Of a stretch of 64,000 nucleotides of DNA, positions 60,545 through 64,000 are shown in pieces. The position numbers and the translations under genes are program-made. The first letter of the stretch is position 1, and every line of letters starts with the position of its first letter. The notes under the pieces are model-generated. The model saw only the letters and a program-made list of their open reading frames with translations, was not told the DNA's origin and searched no databases. Origin of the DNA: UBA5336 sp964506685 (lineage in GTDB: Bacteria; Pseudomonadota; Alphaproteobacteria; Caulobacterales; Hyphomonadaceae); assembly GCA_964506685.1 (NCBI GenBank), contig CAZDMQ010000005.1, positions 1-64,000 of the forward strand, in the 5' to 3' direction.

Positions 60545-61246
60545 ATGACAAGACGACTTCTTGCAGCGATCACGGCGGTTGGCTGCGCCGTTGGTTTCAG
60601 CGCCCCGGCCCTGGCCGAGGGCAATCCGTGGATGGTGCGCGGACGCGTGATCGGCGTCCTGCCGGACGAAAGTGCCGATCTCTCGGCAGGCGGCGCCGCA
60701 CTGCCGGGCGATGTCGATATCGGCGACCAGTATGTTCCCGAACTCGACATCAGCTATTTCTTTACCGACCAGATCGCCGCTGAACTCATCCTTGCGGTCA
60801 CCCCGCATGACGTGGAAGCGACCGATGTGGCGGTTCCCGAAGTGTTCGGGCCGGCCAATGTCGATCTTGGTGATGTCTGGCTGCTGCCGCCGACGCTGAC
60901 GCTGCAGTACCATTTCACCCAGTTCGGCCAAGTGAAGCCGTATGTCGGGGCCGGCGTGAATGCGACCTTCTTCTTCAATGAGGACGAAGGCCCGGTCGCC
61001 GACGGGATCGAATACGACCCGAGTTTCGGCGGGGCGATCCAGGCGGGTGTCGATTATGACCTCGATGGCGCCGCTGGCGGCTGGGGGCTCAATCTCGATG
61101 TCAAGAAAGTCTGGATCAATTCGGACGTGACGGTCGACCTCTCAAGCGCGCTCGGCCCGGTTCTCGGCGCTCCCGAAGTGAAGGTCGATGCCGATGTGGA
61201 TATCAATCCGCTGATTGTCGGGCTGGGAGTCGTTTACAAATACTGA
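60545..61246 (+). CDS. ompW: OmpW family outer-membrane protein
   Basis: A 233-residue exported barrel. A signal peptide (MTRRLLAAITAVGCAVGFSAPALA, cleaved near residue 24) is followed by the OmpW start GNPWMVRGRVIGVLPDES, VPELDISYFFTDQIAAELIL, and LPPTLTLQYHF (all family hallmarks). It ends VGLGVVYKY. OmpW forms an eight-stranded barrel with a hydrophobic channel, linked to uptake of small hydrophobic compounds and stress responses. GGAGAGAG lies eight bases before the ATG. The terminator at 61317-61345 follows. The upstream spacer of 213 bases has no clear promoter motif that I can name. Confidence 0.95.
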   Translation: MTRRLLAAITAVGCAVGFSAPALAEGNPWMVRGRVIGVLPDESADLSAGGAALPGDVDIGDQYVPELDISYFFTDQIAAELILAVTPHDVEATDVAVPEVFGPANVDLGDVWLLPPTLTLQYHFTQFGQVKPYVGAGVNATFFFNEDEGPVADGIEYDPSFGGAIQAGVDYDLDGAAGGWGLNLDVKKVWINSDVTVDLSSALGPVLGAPEVKVDADVDINPLIVGLGVVYKY

Positions 61247-61281
61247 GCGGGCCGCGCCGGTATCAACCGGCCTGCCTCATT

Positions 61282-61304
61282 ACCTCCCGGATCGCCCGGG
61301 AGGT
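61282..61304. terminator. Perfect inverted repeat after ompW
   Basis: ACCTCCCGG at 61282-61290 pairs with CCGGGAGGT at 61296-61304 over a five-base loop. It has no T-run and comes just before a second, stronger hairpin; it may stall polymerase or protect the mRNA end. Confidence 0.5.
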
Positions 61305-61316
61305 GAAACCTCGATA

Positions 61317-61345
61317 ACCACCGGTGGTTGCCGGTGGTGTTTTTT
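61317..61345 (+). terminator. Intrinsic terminator of ompW
   Basis: ACCACCGG (61317-61324) pairs with CCGGTGGT (61331-61338) across six bases and is followed by six Ts at 61340-61345. This is the clearest rho-independent terminator in the window and ends transcription from ompW before the oppositely oriented quinone oxidoreductase gene (stop at 61368). Confidence 0.85.
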
Positions 61346-61367
61346 CTGTGGAAATAGCCGGTCGGGT

Positions 61368-62360
61368 TCAGTCGAGGTCCGGGCGGATAATGACCTTGCC
61401 GATCACGGCCCGGTCCTTCAGCATCTGCAGGCCTTCAAGCGCACGCGCCAGTGGCAATTCGGCGTGAATGCGTGGGCGCACCTTGCCGTCCCGGGCCCAG
61501 GCCCAGATGGCGTCGCGGTTTTCGAGCCCCTTTTCGGGAAACTGGCGGCCATATTCCCCCGCTCTTACGCCGACGACGGAAAACCCCTTTAGCAGGGGAA
61601 TATTCGTCCTGACATCTGCAATGCGTCCCGACGTAAACCCGACAACTAGAAGCCGTCCATCGAAGGCAATGCAACGGGTGCTTTCATCAAAAACGTCGCC
61701 GCCGACCGGATCGACGATCACGTCGGCGCCGCGGCCCCCGGTCAGGGCCTTCACCGCCTCGCGGAACCCCTGCCCGACATTCAGGACATGGTCGGCGCCA
61801 TAGGCGCGGATCACTTCCAGCTTGGCGTCCGATCCGGAGGTTGCAATCACGGTGGCCCCGAGCAGCTTGCCGACATCGACGCAGGCCAGCCCGACCCCGC
61901 CGCTGGCCCCATGCACGAGCAGCGTCTCGCCGGGCTGGATCGCTGCGCGGCGGACAAGCGCCACATAGGCCGTGAGATAGGCCGCAGGATAGGCCGCTGC
62001 GGCGGCATAGCCCATGCCTTCGGGAATGGGCTCCACCGATATGGCCGGTGCCAGCGCGTATTCGGCAAAGGCGCCAAACCGGTTGCCGCCCGCCACGGGC
62101 GTCCCGATTTCCACCTGCACACCTTCGCCGACGGCGTCCACGGTGCCCGCAAGGTCCATGCCCGGGGAAAACGGCAGCTCCGGTTTGAGCTGGTAGGTGC
62201 CTTCGGTCATGAGAATGTCGGGAAAGTTGACGCTGGCCGCCCTGACCTTCACGCGCACCTGGCCCGGGCCGGGCTGGGGCACCGGGATGCGCCGGACCTC
62301 CGCGCCCGACAGGTCATCGCTGAGCGTATGGCAAACCAGTGCGCGCATTGTATCCGGCAT
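61368..62360 (-). CDS. NADPH:quinone oxidoreductase family protein (MDR, zinc-independent)
   Basis: A 330-residue medium-chain dehydrogenase/reductase of the quinone oxidoreductase group. The N-terminal GroES-like domain has VRVKVRAASVNFPDILMTEGTY, and the NADP domain has LLVHGASGGVGLACVDVGKLLGATVIAT (glycine-rich loop). There are no zinc-binding cysteines, as expected. It reduces quinones or enoyl-CoA-like substrates with NADPH. The start at 62360 gives MPDTMRALV; MRALV (four residues later) is an alternative. Confidence 0.93.
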   Translation of the reverse strand: MPDTMRALVCHTLSDDLSGAEVRRIPVPQPGPGQVRVKVRAASVNFPDILMTEGTYQLKPELPFSPGMDLAGTVDAVGEGVQVEIGTPVAGGNRFGAFAEYALAPAISVEPIPEGMGYAAAAAYPAAYLTAYVALVRRAAIQPGETLLVHGASGGVGLACVDVGKLLGATVIATSGSDAKLEVIRAYGADHVLNVGQGFREAVKALTGGRGADVIVDPVGGDVFDESTRCIAFDGRLLVVGFTSGRIADVRTNIPLLKGFSVVGVRAGEYGRQFPEKGLENRDAIWAWARDGKVRPRIHAELPLARALEGLQMLKDRAVIGKVIIRPDLD

Positions 62361-62695
62361 GTTTTCTCTCCCTTGAGTATGGCATTTCAGGCCTTATACC
62401 CCTGATGCGTTCCCAGGCTGGCGGCAATAAACAGCAGGTTCTTTGCATGCGTTCGAAAGTCGCAGCCGCCCGGCGAGTGAGCGCATTTTCATGGGCATTC
62501 CACAAGCTCGGTATGGTTGTGAAAACCTGTTCATATTAGACTGCCCGATAAGTTGATATATGCTGGCGGGAACTCGCCTCGCGAATGATTGATGAGGATG
62601 TGCTTGTATTTATTTTTGCGTGGATTATAACGTAAATACTCCGGTAACAATTGAGGGCGTAAATCCGGCAGGCAAGTGTAGTAAGGAGATCCGAA
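62361..62695. other. 335-base AT-rich region upstream of the H-NS-family gene
   Basis: This spacer between two divergent genes is much richer in A/T than the rest of the window, especially 62500-62695. It contains a promoter-like pair at 62604-62631 and two related motifs, CGTAAATACTCCGG at 62631-62644 and CGTAAATCCGG at 62658-62668. No gene, RNA or mobile element that I can support is seen in it. Confidence 0.7.
62604..62631 (+). promoter_or_regulatory. Predicted promoter of the H-NS-family gene
   Basis: TTGTAT at 62604-62609 and TATAAC at 62626-62631 are separated by 16 bases, resembling a sigma-70 promoter. The leader would be about 58 bases to the ATG at 62696, which has GGAG upstream (AAGGAG near 62681). 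The CGTAAAT repeats begin at the -10 edge and could be an operator. Confidence 0.45.
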
Positions 62696-63001
62696 ATGGC
62701 AAAGTCGAATGTCGCAATCGAAGAACTTGAAATAGACGAGCTGATGTCGCTTCGCGACAAGGTTGAAGATCGCATCAAGTCGATGGCAAAGGCGCGCCGG
62801 GCAAAACTTCGGGCGGAAATGGAAGCACTGGAGCCCTACCTGAAAGTGGGCAAGAACGGCACCACATCAGGCTCGAAAGTCCCGCCGAAATACAAGGATC
62901 CGATCTCTGGCCAGACCTGGTCGGGCCGGGGACGTCCGCCGGCATGGGTACTGGCGCACGAGCAGAACGGCGGCAAGCGGGACGAGCTGCTGATTGACTG
63001 A
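62696..63001 (+). CDS. H-NS histone family protein
   Basis: A 101-residue nucleoid-associated protein. The N-terminal half (residues 5-50) is a coiled-coil oligomerisation region rich in E, K and R. The C-terminal half has the DNA-binding H-NS block YKDPISGQTWSGRGRPPAWV (residues about 66-85), with RGRPP as the minor-groove hook. Such proteins bind curved AT-rich DNA and silence acquired genes. AAGGAG precedes the ATG. The AT-rich upstream sequence is just what this protein would bind, so self-control is likely but unproven. Confidence 0.93.
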   Translation: MAKSNVAIEELEIDELMSLRDKVEDRIKSMAKARRAKLRAEMEALEPYLKVGKNGTTSGSKVPPKYKDPISGQTWSGRGRPPAWVLAHEQNGGKRDELLID

Positions 63002-63089
63002 CTCCCCCGTGCGGCGCGCACCGGTCCCGGGCGGACGGTCTGCGCTAGCCCCTCCGGGCGCAGGACCCTGCCCCCGGTCTGGCCTCGCC

Positions 63090-63776
63090 CTATCCGGCGT
63101 TGAGGGCGTAGCCGGCCGAACGGACGGTACGGATCGGGTCCTCGCCGCCATGGCTCCGCAGCGCCTTGCGCAGCCGCCCGACATGCACATCCACGGTGCG
63201 CGCCTCGACATACACATCCGAGCCCCACACGCTGTCGAGCAATTGCTCGCGTGAAAACACCCGGCCGGGGTGCTGCATCAGGTAATCGAGCAGGCGGAAC
63301 TCGGTGGGGCCGAGATGGATCCCCTTGCCATTGCGAATAACGGAGTGGGCCGAACGGTCGATCACGATATCGCCAACCCGGACATGATCCTCGACAAGGC
63401 CCGGGCGGATCCGGCGCATCACGGCGCGAATGCGCGCCACCAGTTCCGATGTTGAAAAGGGCTTGGTGACATAATCATCGGCACCGGTATTCAGCCCTCG
63501 GATCCGGTCGCTCTCTTCCGATTTTGCCGTCAGCATGATGATCGGCACATTGGCCGTATCCGTGCCGTTCCGGACGCGGCGGCACACCTCGATGCCCGAC
63601 ACCTTGGGCAGCATCCAGTCCAGCAAAATGAGGTCCGGCACCCGCTCCTCGAGCTGCATCATCGCCTCTTCGCCATCCTGCGCTGCGGCACATTCATAGC
63701 CTTCCCGCTCGAGATTGTAGCGCAGGAACTCGATTACGGGCATTTCGTCTTCGGCAATCAGGATGTAGGGCTTCAT
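63090..63776 (-). CDS. phoB: Phosphate regulon response regulator PhoB
   Basis: A 228-residue OmpR/PhoB-type regulator. The receiver domain has acidic residues in LIAEDEMPV, the phospho-acceptor D53 in LILLDWMLPKVSG, and Thr/Lys in IMLTAKS and DDYVTKPFS. The C-terminal winged helix includes LGPTEFRLLDYLMQHPGRVFSREQLLDSVWG and VDVHVGRLRKAL (in part). PhoB activates phosphate-uptake genes when phosphate is low. The ATG at 63776 with GGAG upstream starts just before the family motif. It follows phoU after 34 bases, the usual phoU-phoB order. Confidence 0.96.
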   Translation of the reverse strand: MKPYILIAEDEMPVIEFLRYNLEREGYECAAAQDGEEAMMQLEERVPDLILLDWMLPKVSGIEVCRRVRNGTDTANVPIIMLTAKSEESDRIRGLNTGADDYVTKPFSTSELVARIRAVMRRIRPGLVEDHVRVGDIVIDRSAHSVIRNGKGIHLGPTEFRLLDYLMQHPGRVFSREQLLDSVWGSDVYVEARTVDVHVGRLRKALRSHGGEDPIRTVRSAGYALNAG

Positions 63777-63810
63777 CAGCCGGTTCTCCGTGTGCGAACT
63801 GTCGTCAGGG

Positions 63811-64000
63811 TCAGAGCAAGGGAGCTCTGGGTCGGGCATTAGAGGAGAGATAGTCGCCTGTCACCTGATAGTGCACGACTTCGGCGATGTTGGTGCAATG
63901 ATCGCCGATCCGTTCGAGGTTCTTGGCGATGAACATCAGGTGTGCACCCGATGTCACCCGGTCGGCATGGGTCCGCATGTCGAGCAGGACTTCGCGGAAC
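63811..64000 (-). CDS. phoU: Phosphate signalling complex protein PhoU, C-terminal part
   Basis: Only the last 62 residues lie in the window; the gene runs off the right edge. The translation shows FREVLLDMRTHADRVTSGAH, LMFIAKNLERIGDHCTNIAE and VVHYQVTGDYL (consecutive blocks), the conserved metal-binding helix of the second PhoU repeat, followed by a short tail and the stop at 63811-63813. PhoU turns off phosphate uptake via PhoR and PstB. It is upstream of phoB on the same strand. Confidence 0.92.
   Translation of the reverse strand, partial: FREVLLDMRTHADRVTSGAHLMFIAKNLERIGDHCTNIAEVVHYQVTGDYLSSNARPRAPLL

Noticed and set aside
60332..60931. A 200-codon extension upstream of recQ on the minus strand
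   Set aside because: It overlaps the ompW coding sequence and has no RecQ-like content; the helicase domain starts right after the ATG at 60331.

Overview
The window is GC-rich, densely coded chromosomal DNA from an alphaproteobacterium. The lineage evidence is a DivL-type tyrosine pseudokinase, a TrcR/DUF1013 regulator, a class I lysyl-tRNA synthetase, an isovaleryl-CoA dehydrogenase with several acyl-CoA genes, and an infC gene that appears to start at AUC. Together these suggest the Caulobacterales/Maricaulales/Hyphomonadales area. That placement is inference from gene content, not a phylogeny. I see no rRNA, tRNA, insertion sequence, prophage or CRISPR array.

Layout. 1-12.4 kb: acyl-CoA metabolism (enoyl-CoA hydratase fragment, CaiB/BaiF CoA-transferase, isovaleryl-CoA dehydrogenase), hisI, a lactonase-like lipoprotein, a 2OG-Fe(II) oxygenase, argS, ispH and a cyclic-nucleotide-domain/patatin fusion. 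12.4-21.6 kb: a membrane-anchored GH24 lysozyme, mgtE, a TetR regulator, a second enoyl-CoA hydratase, a lipocalin, a 2,4-dienoyl-CoA-reductase-like SDR and two tandem MscS channels. 21.9-28.9 kb: trcR, a ClpP paralogue, a hybrid histidine kinase, a RidA-GDPD-acyltransferase cluster, an FkbM methyltransferase and a VOC protein.

28.9-39.5 kb is the most coherent block. On the minus strand it runs ybgC, a Tat-type serine-hydrolase lipoprotein, tolQ, tolR, tolA, tolB, pal, cpoB, tilS, ftsH. This is the Tol-Pal envelope-constriction machine, tRNA-Ile lysidine synthetase and the membrane AAA protease. ftsH carries a run of 10 Ns that is probably one codon too short. 39.6-42.6 kb: two glycosyltransferases (GT4, GT9) and infC.

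42.6-64 kb: an Lrp regulator and lysS, a TonB-C-terminal protein with a 15-bp repeat, a PhzF protein, an EamA transporter, divL, a second RidA, an ABM monooxygenase, an acyl-CoA dehydrogenase, a GPH-type transporter, a Do/DegP protease, a HAD phosphatase, a lipoprotein, a pterin carbinolamine dehydratase, a DUF2236 protein, recQ, an OmpW porin with a strong intrinsic terminator, a quinone oxidoreductase, an H-NS-family protein behind an unusually AT-rich leader, phoB and the end of phoU.

I found no clearly new multigene defence or mobile system. The points most worth a second look are the AUC start of infC, the DivL tyrosine substitution and its altered neighbourhood, the serine hydrolase inserted in the tol locus, the divergent membrane lysozyme, the ftsH gap size, and a cluster of related GGCAGGC repeats around 45.5-46.1 kb.
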